Source: Spirochaetales bacterium UBA4629
GTDB lineage: Bacteria > Spirochaetota > Spirochaetia > Sphaerochaetales > Sphaerochaetaceae
DNA length: 13,781 nt
Direction of reading: 5' to 3'
NCBI GenBank assembly: GCA_002406055.1
Contig: DHMZ01000125.1
Coordinates: forward strand, 1-13,781
The notes beneath the pieces are model-generated. The model made no database searches. It was not told where the DNA came from and was given only the letters and a program-made list of their open reading frames with translations. The translations under genes were made by a program, and so were the position numbers. Shown piece by piece: positions 1 through 6,961 of the stretch. Every line of letters begins with the position of its first letter. Position 1 is the stretch's first letter.

Positions 1-14
1 ACCTAAAGCATATA

Positions 15-614
15 TCATTTTTTATCTAAACCAACTAGATATATTTCAAATGAATCCTCTCGACAAGCTTTTGGCTTAAAAGCCTTCGCTTTAACAAACA
101 TCTCTCTCATTGACTTGAGTATTTCAACTTGACCACCACCTTGGAATATTTTTATTACAAGGTTTCCATGTTCTTTTAGTTGTTCTTTTGCAAGTATTAC
201 GACTTGTTCGCTAAGCCACTCGGAGCGAGTAGTATCAACAGTTCTGTTACCAGTAGTCATTGGTGCTGCGTCTGAAATAATAGCGTCATATGGACCATTC
301 TCAATTAGCTTTGCTCTAATTTCTTTACAAAACGCATCACCGACAAAGGCTGTAACTGTGGGTGGTATTGGGTTTAAGTTTAGTGGATTGAGGTCTACTG
401 CAACTATCTTTCCTTTTCCTTTAATGAGTTCACGGTGTGTGTATAGCGTCCAAGAACCAGGTGCTGCGCCAACATCTAGAATAGTGTCACCAGGTTTTAT
501 TAAGTGGTGAGAAGCATTTATTTCCTCTAGTTTATAAACTGAGCGTGCGGGGTAACCCTCTTTATGGGCTCGTTGTGTATAAGAATCAGCTTTATCTCTT
601 CTGCTATTTGCCAT
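15..614 (-). CDS. rlmE: 23S rRNA 2'-O-methyltransferase RlmE (FtsJ/RrmJ)
   Basis: The product is a 199-aa SAM-dependent methyltransferase that in the known family methylates the ribose of U2552 in the 23S rRNA A-loop, late in large-subunit assembly. The Rossmann SAM-binding motif DVGAAPGSW is at residues 47-55. An acidic residue follows strand 2 (D74 in VAVDLNP), and ISDAAP lies around 113-118. The family K-D-K-E catalytic tetrad can be read as K28, D115, K155 and E190. Length is close to the usual ~209 aa, so the gene looks complete. The ATG at 612-614 is preceded on the minus strand by GAGGAAG, a good ribosome binding site. It is divergent from the rhomboid gene across about 100 bases. In many proteobacteria rlmE sits beside ftsH, but that is not seen here. 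Identification is firm; the exact modified base is inferred from the family. Confidence 0.95.
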   Translation of the reverse strand: MANSRRDKADSYTQRAHKEGYPARSVYKLEEINASHHLIKPGDTILDVGAAPGSWTLYTHRELIKGKGKIVAVDLNPLNLNPIPPTVTAFVGDAFCKEIRAKLIENGPYDAIISDAAPMTTGNRTVDTTRSEWLSEQVVILAKEQLKEHGNLVIKIFQGGGQVEILKSMREMFVKAKAFKPKACREDSFEIYLVGLDKK

Positions 615-701
615 TTTTCTTCCTCAAGATAAATTAAAGCTTGTTTTTCCTCTTTTTAAAAGACTCTATTTTTCTATTGGCCTGTTCTCATTCTTCTTTT
701 T

Positions 702-710
702 TGCTATACT
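702..710 (+). promoter_or_regulatory. Extended -10 promoter of the rhomboid gene (leaderless type)
   Basis: TGC followed by TATACT forms an extended -10 element. It ends six bases before the GTG start at 717, so transcription would begin at or next to the start codon. There is no convincing -35 box; the preceding stretch is a pyrimidine-rich tract (about 684-702). No Shine-Dalgarno sequence lies between the hexamer and the GTG. Inferred from sequence pattern only. Confidence 0.55.
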
Positions 711-716
711 GACAGT

Positions 717-1343
717 GTGAAGAATTCAATTATTAACCGACAATTTAAGTATAGTGACAATAACGCAACATTAATTCTTATTTTTATTTCATCAGCATTT
801 TTTCTTCTTTCTCAGATGTTTCCTTCTCTTATCTATTATGCTTCGATGATTCCTGTCTATATCCATTTCCGACATTGGTATTGGCAATTTGCAACATATA
901 TGTTTGCACATGCCTCATTTTTGCATTTATTGTCTAACATGATTGCTCTATACATATTTGGAAGAGTAGTGGAGAAGAATGTTGGAACAAAAGAATTTCT
1001 ACTCTTCTATTTTCTAACAGGAGTTCTTTCTGGCGTTGCTTCTTATTTTACGTACTTTTATACAGGACGCCCTTATGCTGTGATTTTGGGAGCATCTGGA
1101 GCTATATATGCCTTAATGCTCTTGTTTGCACTTTTATTTCCTACTGCAATAGTTTATGTATTTGGCCTTATACCTATTAGGGCTCCTTTATTGGTTTTAA
1201 TTTACTTCTTTATAGATTTCTTTGGACAGTTTGCCTCTGATGGTATGGCACATTTTGTTCATTTATATGGACTATTATTTGCCCTATTGTACGTGACAAT
1301 AAGAATGAGAATTAATCCATTAAAAAGATGGGGTATCATATGA
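717..1343 (+). CDS. Rhomboid-family intramembrane serine protease
   Basis: This 208-aa, strongly hydrophobic protein has the rhomboid signature and about six membrane segments. In the first signature loop, H65, H70 and N74 (HASFLHLLSN) match the conserved His-His-Asn that helps form the oxyanion site. GASG at 125-128 contains the catalytic serine S127. AHFVHLYG at 178-185 supplies the catalytic histidine, most likely H182 with H179 as the accompanying conserved one. Rhomboids cleave transmembrane helices of other membrane proteins inside the inner membrane; the substrate here cannot be told. No extra cytosolic or zinc-ribbon domain is present, so it is a minimal rhomboid. The start is the GTG at 717. 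No in-frame ATG lies before residue 34, and there is no ribosome binding site, which fits the leaderless promoter just upstream. The stop overlaps the start of the next gene (ATGA), so the two are probably co-translated. Confidence 0.88.
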   Translation: MKNSIINRQFKYSDNNATLILIFISSAFFLLSQMFPSLIYYASMIPVYIHFRHWYWQFATYMFAHASFLHLLSNMIALYIFGRVVEKNVGTKEFLLFYFLTGVLSGVASYFTYFYTGRPYAVILGASGAIYALMLLFALLFPTAIVYVFGLIPIRAPLLVLIYFFIDFFGQFASDGMAHFVHLYGLLFALLYVTIRMRINPLKRWGII

Positions 1344-1855
1344 ATGTAAATGAAATCTTAAAGAGGATAAGAAAAGCTAAACCCGATAGGGATGTATTAT
1401 TGTTTGAAAGAGGAAAGCTTAATGTAAAAGTAACTTCTTCTTCTCTTTTTTCTGATATAAACTCAGATCTTCCAAGCAGTGACATTATTGAGTATTTATA
1501 TGATATTGCTTCTTCAACAACAGATGACCTGAGAATAATTTTTCCCAAAGAATGCGATATAGAGAGAGTGAAGACTGTATATTTAAATTATCTTTCACTC
1601 GCTATAAAGAGAGATTTAAAAGAACTCAAATCAATTAGATTTAAAATATTTGGATTCTTATTTTTTGGAATTGTTGTTTTAATACTCTCATACTTTCTAG
1701 AGGGAATTTCTGCTCGTTTTGTTTATGACAGCGTGAATATTATCGGGGGCTTCTCAATTTGGGAAGCTGCCGATGTATTCTTCTTTGCTCGATCTGAAAA
1801 GAGTCGCAATATGTTTGTTCGTCTTAAGCTTGTCAGAAGTGAATGGAGAAGTTAA
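1340..1855 (+). CDS. Small membrane protein of unknown function, coupled to rhomboid
   Basis: I do not recognise a named function for this 171-aa protein. It has a charged, probably cytosolic N-terminal region of about 100 residues, then two hydrophobic segments at about 101-120 and 128-150 and a basic tail. The second segment holds the striking string GGFSIWEAADVFFF followed by ARSEKSR. I associate an IWEA-type motif with a family of uncharacterised bacterial membrane proteins, but that is from memory. The ATG at 1340 is preferred over the in-frame ATG at 1328 because it forms an ATGA overlap with the rhomboid stop and has GGGG a few bases upstream. The overlap predicts translational coupling to the protease. 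It might be a partner, a substrate or just a neighbour. Its stop interleaves with that of the convergent add gene (1852-1855). Confidence 0.7.
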   Translation: MNVNEILKRIRKAKPDRDVLLFERGKLNVKVTSSSLFSDINSDLPSSDIIEYLYDIASSTTDDLRIIFPKECDIERVKTVYLNYLSLAIKRDLKELKSIRFKIFGFLFFGIVVLILSYFLEGISARFVYDSVNIIGGFSIWEAADVFFFARSEKSRNMFVRLKLVRSEWRS

Positions 1856-2931
1856 AGGCCATATTCATAACGAATATCTGCATATTGCTTTTTAATTACG
1901 TTATAGATGATATCTAGCTTCTGATTATGATGAATGAAGGCACTCTTCATTGCATTAATAGTAATCTTCTCTAGATCCTTTAAGTTCATATTATATTTTT
2001 CAACAGCGATGCTCATCTCTTTTGTTAGATTTGTATCGCTCATAAGACGGTTATCAGAACAAAGGAAGACTCTGAAGTGATTTCTAAAGAAGATAGGGAA
2101 AGGATGGTCCTCATAACTTTGAACCGCACCAGTTCCAACATTAGATGTTAGACACATTTCTAATGGAATACGCTTGTCTTCTATATAGTTAGCAAGAGAA
2201 CCCATCTTTAATATTTGTCCCTTTTCTATCGTCATGTCTTCCATTAGTCTCGTTCCGTGTCCGATTCTATCAGCATGGCAAATCTGGATAGCTTGCCATA
2301 TTGATTCAAGGCCAAAAGCCTCGCCTGCGTGTATTGTTATATTAAAGTTCTTGTTTCTAATATAGTTAAAGGCCTCAATGTGTTTTTTGGCTGGGTGACC
2401 ACACTCGTCTCCAGCAAGATCAAAGCCAACAACACCTCTATCTGAAAAGGCAACAGCAAGCTCTGCAATTTCTAAGGAGAGGGCAGGGGGTTCATTACGC
2501 ATTGCACACAAAATTAAGCCAAATTCCATCCCAGTCTCTTTTTTTCCTGCTTCTAAACCCTTTAGAACAGCTGTTACTACCTCTTCTAGATTCAAGCCTT
2601 TCTTTGTGTGCAACTCTGGCGCAAAACGAATTTCTGCATAGACAACATTTTCTTTACTCAAATCGATAACAGATTCTTTAGCTACTCTAAAGAGAGCTTC
2701 TTTATCCTGCATTACAGCTGTTGTTATCTGGAATGTTTCTAGATATAAAGAAAGAGATTTTTTCTTACATCCTCTTATAAACCATTCTCTGAGTTCTTCG
2801 CTATCATAAGAAGGAAGCTCAATATTTCTTTCTTTAGCTAACTCAATAATAGTAGAAGGACGAAGACCACCATCAAGGTGTTCATGTAATTCAACTTTTG
2901 GTACTTTTCTTATAATATCTAAATCTAACAT
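1852..2931 (-). CDS. add: Adenosine deaminase
   Basis: This 359-aa amidohydrolase converts adenosine or deoxyadenosine to inosine or deoxyinosine plus ammonia in purine salvage. Zinc ligands H16 and H18 are in HEHLDGG near the N-terminus. H201 and the catalytic E204 are in IHAGEAFG, H225 is in RIGHGTRL, and the zinc-binding D293 is in CSDNRLMS. The second Asp of the classic DDP motif is replaced by Asn in this loop. To my knowledge SDNRLMS/TDNRLMS is normal for one bacterial branch of Add, so it is probably not a defect. The substrate-side motif GFDLAGDE is at 169-176. The ATG at 2929-2931 has no Shine-Dalgarno sequence and lies six bases after a perfect TATAAT. The gene is tail to tail with the rhomboid pair, leaving no room for a terminator, and divergent from the ankyrin gene. 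Related adenosine/AMP/adenine deaminase specificities cannot be wholly excluded. Confidence 0.92.
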   Translation of the reverse strand: MLDLDIIRKVPKVELHEHLDGGLRPSTIIELAKERNIELPSYDSEELREWFIRGCKKKSLSLYLETFQITTAVMQDKEALFRVAKESVIDLSKENVVYAEIRFAPELHTKKGLNLEEVVTAVLKGLEAGKKETGMEFGLILCAMRNEPPALSLEIAELAVAFSDRGVVGFDLAGDECGHPAKKHIEAFNYIRNKNFNITIHAGEAFGLESIWQAIQICHADRIGHGTRLMEDMTIEKGQILKMGSLANYIEDKRIPLEMCLTSNVGTGAVQSYEDHPFPIFFRNHFRVFLCSDNRLMSDTNLTKEMSIAVEKYNMNLKDLEKITINAMKSAFIHHNQKLDIIYNVIKKQYADIRYEYGL

Positions 2932-2937
2932 AAATCT

Positions 2938-2965
2938 ATTATAACGAGTTATTTTGATTTCTCAA
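2938..2965 (-). promoter_or_regulatory. Promoter of add, predicted leaderless
   Basis: On the minus strand TTGAGA (2960-2965) and a perfect TATAAT (2938-2943) are separated by 16 bases. The -10 ends six bases before the ATG at 2931, so the transcript would start at about the A of the start codon. No ribosome binding site is seen. Confidence 0.65.
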
Positions 2966-3075
2966 GAAAGAAGTAATCGTCCAAATAGAGTCATTCTTTT
3001 TAACATTTGTCTTGTATTTTCTTTGTTTGTTTGTATTTAATTATAAAAAAATTGAATTATTGATTTTAAATTCTC

Positions 3076-3104
3076 TTTACAAAAAAACTAATGTTATTCA
3101 TTAT
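3076..3104 (+). promoter_or_regulatory. Possible promoter of the ankyrin gene
   Basis: TTTACA (3076-3081) and CATTAT (3099-3104) are 17 bases apart, matching the bacterial consensus at five and four of six positions. A start near 3111 would give a short leader carrying GGAG at 3114-3117, about 10 bases before the ATG. The upstream 2990-3075 stretch is very A/T rich, so the match may be partly chance. Confidence 0.35.
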
Positions 3105-3127
3105 TTAGCTATGGAGACAATTTAATT

Positions 3128-3640
3128 ATGGCAAAAGTAAGTGAATCATTAAACAAGAAGCTTCTCCAAGCCGCAGTCTCTGCTACAAGGGCAAGAGATA
3201 TTAGAGAATTGGTTGAAAAAGGTGCTGACATTAATGCACATAATGAATGGGGCCTAACTCCTGTCATGCTTGCAAGCCAGTACAATCATTCTGTTGCCGT
3301 TTTAAAAGAAATCATCAATGACGGTGGCGACATTCATGAATGTGAACCTAAGTACAAATCAAATTCTCTTCACCTTGCTGCTAATAGCTCAAAGAACCCA
3401 AAGGTTATAGACGCACTTTTAGAGGCTGGTGCTAATTTAGAAGCAAAGAACTATCTAGGAGAAACAGCATTAATTCTTGCTGTTAATACTAACAGCGAAA
3501 CAAAGATTACAACTGAGCTTATTAAGCTTGGTGCAGACATTAATGCAAAAGATTATCAAGGTCATACTGTACTTGAGTATGCAAAGGCTGTTAAGAAGAC
3601 ATACATTGTAAATCTTCTTAAGAGTATGGGTGCAGTTTGA
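3128..3640 (+). CDS. Ankyrin-repeat protein
   Basis: This 170-aa soluble protein is made of about four to five ankyrin repeats. Repeat landmarks include GLTPVMLA (42-49), SLHLAA (80-85), GETALILAV (111-119) and GHTVLEYAK. The inter-repeat loops include KGADINA, EAGANLEAKN and LGADINAKD. There is no signal peptide, membrane segment or attached enzymatic domain, so the whole protein appears to be a binding scaffold; the partner is unknown. The gene stands alone, divergent from add and ended by a strong terminator, so it is probably a single-gene transcript. The ATG at 3128 is preceded by GGAG at a slightly long spacing of about 10 bases. Ankyrin proteins in host-associated bacteria can be effectors, but nothing here shows secretion. 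Confidence 0.88.
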   Translation: MAKVSESLNKKLLQAAVSATRARDIRELVEKGADINAHNEWGLTPVMLASQYNHSVAVLKEIINDGGDIHECEPKYKSNSLHLAANSSKNPKVIDALLEAGANLEAKNYLGETALILAVNTNSETKITTELIKLGADINAKDYQGHTVLEYAKAVKKTYIVNLLKSMGAV

Positions 3641-3660
3641 TCTCTTCTTTTTTCTTGGGA

Positions 3661-3687
3661 GGGTGCTACGTTCGTGGCACCTTTTTT
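3661..3687 (+). terminator. Intrinsic terminator of the ankyrin gene
   Basis: GGTGC (3662-3666) pairs with GCACC (3677-3681), and a T-G wobble plus an AC/GT extension bring the stem to about eight pairs closed by a GTTC loop. Six T follow (3682-3687). On the minus strand the same hairpin sits just past the dehydrogenase stop but lacks a U-run, so it is mainly a plus-strand terminator. Its T-run touches the convergent gene's stop codon. Confidence 0.88.
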
Positions 3688-4349
3688 CATTCTTCAGGCC
3701 AAACAAAGTGAGATGAGAGATGTGCTTCTCCATTATCAACGAGAATATCTTCTCCGCTCATCGATTTATTAACAACACTTAGAAAGTAAATCCAAGAGGC
3801 AATCTCTTCTTCTGTTGCCCATTTCTTTAATGGCGTGAGCTCCATTATTTCTTCCCAAAGTTTTTTATCATCCATTACAGGACGATTTGATTCTGTTAAG
3901 ACTCCGCCAGGGGAGATTGAATTGCAAATAGCACTATATTTAACAAGCCTTAAGGCTGTATTTTTTGTGTATGCAATTACTCCTCCCTTGGAGGCGCAAT
4001 AGAGAGGAAACTCTGCTCCTGTATGACTAGAAGCTGACGCAACGTTTACAACAGCTTTAATGCCTTCTCGAAATGCATATTTTTCTGTTGTATTTACAGT
4101 TCCTACAAGGTTTACTTGAATTTCTTTCCCTGTGTTTTGTACGCCAGCTGAGTTGATTAAGATATCTACACCGTCAACATCTGGCAGAGAAGAGGGAATA
4201 GAGACATCAGCTATATAGTGGGTGTAGTTTTTGTCTTCGATAGTGCTGTTTTTAATATCGAGTCCGACAACACTATGTCCTTCTTTTAAGAATAGAATGG
4301 CAGTTTCTCTGCCAATACCACTACTAGTTCCACTAATTAATACTTTCAT
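3687..4349 (-). CDS. Short-chain dehydrogenase/reductase (SDR), classical type
   Basis: This 220-aa NAD(P)-dependent oxidoreductase has a Rossmann fold. The cofactor motif is GTSSGIG at 7-13. An Asp at the end of strand 2 (D31 in GLDIK) points to NAD(H) rather than NADP(H). NSAG is at 66-69, N80 is the likely structural Asn, and the catalytic residues are S105, Y117 and K121 (YCASK). ISPGGV at 145-150 is the usual post-active-site loop. The substrate cannot be read; 3-oxoacyl-ACP reductase (FabG)-like labels would be guesses, and at 220 aa it is shorter than typical FabG (~245). The start at 4349 is preferred over the in-frame ATG at 4359-4361 because GGAGAGG lies directly before it. It overlaps the end of the transporter gene by 17 bases, so the two are co-transcribed and probably translationally coupled. 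Confidence 0.85.
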   Translation of the reverse strand: MKVLISGTSSGIGRETAILFLKEGHSVVGLDIKNSTIEDKNYTHYIADVSIPSSLPDVDGVDILINSAGVQNTGKEIQVNLVGTVNTTEKYAFREGIKAVVNVASASSHTGAEFPLYCASKGGVIAYTKNTALRLVKYSAICNSISPGGVLTESNRPVMDDKKLWEEIMELTPLKKWATEEEIASWIYFLSVVNKSMSGEDILVDNGEAHLSSHFVWPEE

Positions 4350-5031
4350 GTGCCTCTCCATCTTTTATCTTTTGTATGTGCCTTGTAAGAGGAATTGTAA
4401 TGAAAGGCACAAAGAATGACTCAATAACTAATTCTATTATTGTTCCAGATATTACAGAAGATAAAATATCTTTCGCATTCATCTCATAAAGCGATAATCC
4501 AATTGGAGCAAAAGCTAATGTCATGAAAAGAGCATTATCTATAAGCTGTCCAACTAGTGTTGAGAAAGAAGCTCTGAAAAAGAACTTCGCTTTGTTGTCT
4601 TTTGTTTTAATCCTATCTTTAAATTTTGCAATTATATGGACATTAATTACGTTGCCACACCAAAAGGCTATAGCTGATGCAATTATCGTTCTAGGACCAT
4701 TGGAGAAGATAAGGGAGAAGGCATTTGCCTCTTCTTTGTACTCTGGTAGTGTTGGAATAAAGACTATTAATCTACCAATAATCATGGCAATGAAGGCAAC
4801 AATTGTGGCAAAGCTAATTATCTTTACGCTTTCTTTCTCTCCCCATACCTCAATTATGACATTTGAGACTAAGAATATGCCCCAGCTAATAATTAGGCCT
4901 CCATCACAGATAATGATAGGTGAGCCAAAAGAAAGTGCTTTCATGCAGAATATGTTCATAGTAACAGCAATTGTTGTGTAAACAACTGCTAGATATGTGA
5001 GATAGTCGTTTGAGTTTAGTTTAGATTTCAT
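4333..5031 (-). CDS. yhhQ: Queuosine precursor transporter (VUT/YhhQ family, DUF165)
   Basis: This 232-aa integral membrane protein has about six hydrophobic segments. Family landmarks are the conserved NVIIEVWGEKESVK at 57-70 (the D/N-x-x-x-E-x-[YW]-G-x-K signature), GRLIVF near 86-91, and the downstream RASFSTLVGQLIDNALF at about 153-169. Members of this family import preQ0/preQ1-type precursors of the modified tRNA nucleoside queuosine. The ATG at 5029-5031 follows AAGGAATAAA, a usable ribosome binding site. A strong minus-strand terminator lies only 12-36 bases before the start. No promoter fits between the two, so expression probably comes by read-through from proS or from a promoter I cannot see. 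No preQ1 riboswitch is recognisable in this short leader. Direction, membrane topology and the link to the downstream SDR are inferred. Confidence 0.85.
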   Translation of the reverse strand: MKSKLNSNDYLTYLAVVYTTIAVTMNIFCMKALSFGSPIIICDGGLIISWGIFLVSNVIIEVWGEKESVKIISFATIVAFIAMIIGRLIVFIPTLPEYKEEANAFSLIFSNGPRTIIASAIAFWCGNVINVHIIAKFKDRIKTKDNKAKFFFRASFSTLVGQLIDNALFMTLAFAPIGLSLYEMNAKDILSSVISGTIIELVIESFFVPFITIPLTRHIQKIKDGEAHESIN

Positions 5032-5042
5032 TTTATTCCTTT

Positions 5043-5067
5043 AAAAAAGGAGGGTATCAACCCTCCT
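5043..5067 (-). terminator. Intrinsic terminator downstream of proS
   Basis: On the minus strand GGAGGG and CCCTCC form a perfect six-pair GC-rich stem (seven with the flanking A-T) around a six-base TTGATA loop. The U-run follows (the six A of 5043-5048 on the plus strand). It lies between two co-directional genes, proS and the transporter, and may act as a partial terminator that lowers downstream expression. Confidence 0.88.
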
Positions 5068-5085
5068 CATTTAGTCAAAAGGGGA

Positions 5086-6852
5086 TTAGTTCTTCTTCCA
5101 CTCTTTTTCGACGATATTGCTATTAATCTTGTCTGTTTCTTTTTTGATCTCTTTTTTAATCTCGTCAGCAAGGTCGGCAATATCATAAGTGGTTTCTTCT
5201 CCACTATGGCGGTATTTAACTTCTACCTTTCCTTCTTTGTAAGATCTATTACCAAGAGTAATTCTAATAGGAATACCAATTAAGTCTGCATCAGCAAACT
5301 TAACTCCTGCTGTTTCTTTTCTGTCATCATAGAGTACTTCGATGCCAGCTTTAACAAGCTCATCATAGATCTTTTCTGCGCAAGCTGTATCTTTAACAAG
5401 AGAAACAAAATGTACCTGGTAAGGAGCAACAGTAATAGGAAGAGATAGTCCTCTTTCGTCATTGTATTCTTCACATAGACAAGCAAGAAGTCTGCCAACT
5501 CCAATTCCATAGCAACCCATTATTACAGGCTTCTGTACACCGTTCTCATCTTGGAATGTGCAATTTAAAGCTGAAGAGTATCGTGTGCCAAGCTGGAAGA
5601 TGTTTCCAATTTCAATACCCTTACTTGAAGTAAGAGGCTTTCCGCAATGTGGACACATAAAGCCAGCACGAGCCGAAGCGATATCGGCAACAATGCCGCC
5701 TTTGTAGTCTCTATTGTAGTTTGTGTTGATGTAGTGATAGCCCTTCTCATTTGCTCCTGCAACAAGATTATTAGAGTAGGCAACAGTTTCGTCAACGCAA
5801 AGAACAAAATCTTCTTTTGCTCCAATAGGAGAGGCAAAGCCTGGAACCATGTTGTATGCTGTAATCTCTTCTTCATGCGCAGGTCTGAGACCATTGGCTT
5901 TAATTGCATTTGATAGCTTATTCTCTTCAACCTCTAAATCGCCTCTGATTACAGCTGTAACAAGCTTATCCTCTTCTTCTCCTGTCTTATCATTAATAAA
6001 AGAGCCAACATAGAAGACTACTTTTGCTGTCTTCTTTGGGTCTATTTTTAATAGTGCACACAAGTCTTCAATTGTTTTTGCCTCTGGAGTAGCAATTTTT
6101 TCTAAGTCCTTCATATCTTCTTTGAAGTACTCTTTCTTAAACTTAGCAACTTGTCTGTTTTCAGTGTAGCCACACTCTGGACACATTATAATTGTGTCTT
6201 CTCCAATAGGAGATAGATACATATACTCATGGCTAATCTTTCCACCCATCATTCCAGTATCTGCACCAACGGCAATACAAGGAAGGCCACAGCGAGAGTA
6301 AATCCTGAAATAAGCACGGTATTGATCAGCATATGCTTCGTCTAGAGATTCTTGTGTTGCATGGAAGGAGTAAGCATCCTTCATTGTGAATTCTCTTACT
6401 CTGATAAGACCAGCTCTTGGACGTGGATCATCTCGCCACTTTGTCTGAATTTGGTAAACCATAACAGGAAGACGCTTATATGAGTCTATTTCACCTTTTG
6501 CACAATCTGTTACAGTCTCTTCATTCGTCATTGCAAGGACCATATCACGACCATTTCTATCCTGGAATTTAGTCATTTCCTTGTCGATAGTATAGAATCT
6601 TCCAGTTTCTTTCCAAATGTCTGCAGGGTTAACAACACTCATGAGGATCTCTTGTCCTCCAATTGCGTCCATCTCTTCTCTTATAATTGATTCAATCTTT
6701 TTTACAGATCTCATTCCTAAGGGAAGAAGGGTGAAGATACCGGCACCTAGCTGGCGTATAAAACCTGCTCTAAGAAGATTTTCATATCCTTTAGTATCTG
6801 CACCATTAGGAGCTTCTCTAAGGGTCTTTGCAAACATTTTTGACATTCTCAT
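5086..6852 (-). CDS. proS: Prolyl-tRNA synthetase (bacterial type with editing insertion)
   Basis: This 588-aa class II aminoacyl-tRNA synthetase charges tRNA-Pro with proline. Motif 1 is around 45-78 (PLGMRSVKKIE through NPADIW). Motif 2 is about 138-164 (KWRDDPRPRAG, RVREFTMKDAYSFH). Motif 3 is about 446-465 (GCYGIGVGRLLACLCEEY). The C-terminal anticodon-binding domain runs from about 472. Residues ~225-400 form the INS/YbaK-like insertion that hydrolyses misacylated Ala-tRNA-Pro in this subtype. CPEC (224-227) and CPHC (400-403) flank it and look like a four-cysteine metal site at the base of the insertion. Length fits the family (E. coli 572). The ATG at 6850-6852 is chosen because GGAG lies ten bases upstream; a second ATG two codons in is further from it. 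A terminator follows the gene. Confidence 0.96.
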   Translation of the reverse strand: MRMSKMFAKTLREAPNGADTKGYENLLRAGFIRQLGAGIFTLLPLGMRSVKKIESIIREEMDAIGGQEILMSVVNPADIWKETGRFYTIDKEMTKFQDRNGRDMVLAMTNEETVTDCAKGEIDSYKRLPVMVYQIQTKWRDDPRPRAGLIRVREFTMKDAYSFHATQESLDEAYADQYRAYFRIYSRCGLPCIAVGADTGMMGGKISHEYMYLSPIGEDTIIMCPECGYTENRQVAKFKKEYFKEDMKDLEKIATPEAKTIEDLCALLKIDPKKTAKVVFYVGSFINDKTGEEEDKLVTAVIRGDLEVEENKLSNAIKANGLRPAHEEEITAYNMVPGFASPIGAKEDFVLCVDETVAYSNNLVAGANEKGYHYINTNYNRDYKGGIVADIASARAGFMCPHCGKPLTSSKGIEIGNIFQLGTRYSSALNCTFQDENGVQKPVIMGCYGIGVGRLLACLCEEYNDERGLSLPITVAPYQVHFVSLVKDTACAEKIYDELVKAGIEVLYDDRKETAGVKFADADLIGIPIRITLGNRSYKEGKVEVKYRHSGEETTYDIADLADEIKKEIKKETDKINSNIVEKEWKKN

Positions 6853-6876
6853 AGTACAAACTCTCCGTCTAAAGGC

Positions 6877-6905
6877 ATTATAGAAGATGTCGCATTATGA
6901 AACAA
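6877..6905 (-). promoter_or_regulatory. Promoter of proS
   Basis: On the minus strand TTGTTT (6900-6905) and a perfect TATAAT (6877-6882) are 17 bases apart. The -10 ends 24 bases before the ATG at 6852, leaving a short leader that contains GGAG. This is the conventional arrangement, in contrast to the divergent aldolase promoter about 45 bases away. Confidence 0.62.
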
Positions 6906-6945
6906 GGCGCACTATTCTTTTTCTTTTCTCTTTTCTTTCCAGTTG

Positions 6946-6954
6946 TGCTAATAT
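6946..6954 (+). promoter_or_regulatory. Extended -10 promoter of the aldolase-transketolase operon (leaderless type)
   Basis: TGC followed by TAATAT ends seven bases before the ATG at 6962. A pyrimidine-rich stretch (about 6914-6940) precedes it in place of a clear -35 box, as at the rhomboid promoter. There is no Shine-Dalgarno sequence before 6962, so translation of the first gene would be leaderless. The promoter lies back to back with that of proS. Confidence 0.5.
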
Positions 6955-6961
6955 TTTGACT

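Noticed and set aside
1336..1548. Antisense small open frame in the rhomboid partner gene
   Set aside because: It is a shadow of the coupled plus-strand gene with no ribosome binding site.
2217..2239. Possible loss of an active-site Asp in adenosine deaminase (SDN instead of DD)
   Set aside because: This was first read as a damaged active site, but the SDNRLMS/TDNRLMS loop is usual in one bacterial branch of the family and all zinc ligands are intact. The coordinates are approximate; the loop is near residues 292-298 of the protein.
2990..3075. T- and A-rich stretch with TTTG repeats between add and the ankyrin gene
   Set aside because: It was considered as an origin-like or repeat region, but it has no iterated motif longer than a few bases and fits an ordinary A/T-rich divergent promoter region.
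4523..4981. Open frame of 152 codons on the plus strand
   Set aside because: It lies wholly antisense to the queuosine-precursor transporter gene, has no own ribosome binding site, and its hydrophobicity mirrors the membrane gene on the other strand.
6887..6961. Lipoprotein-like signal (hydrophobic stretch ending SFLSSC) in front of the aldolase
   Set aside because: The promoter is placed inside it and aldolases of this class are cytosolic; it is better read as non-coding DNA.
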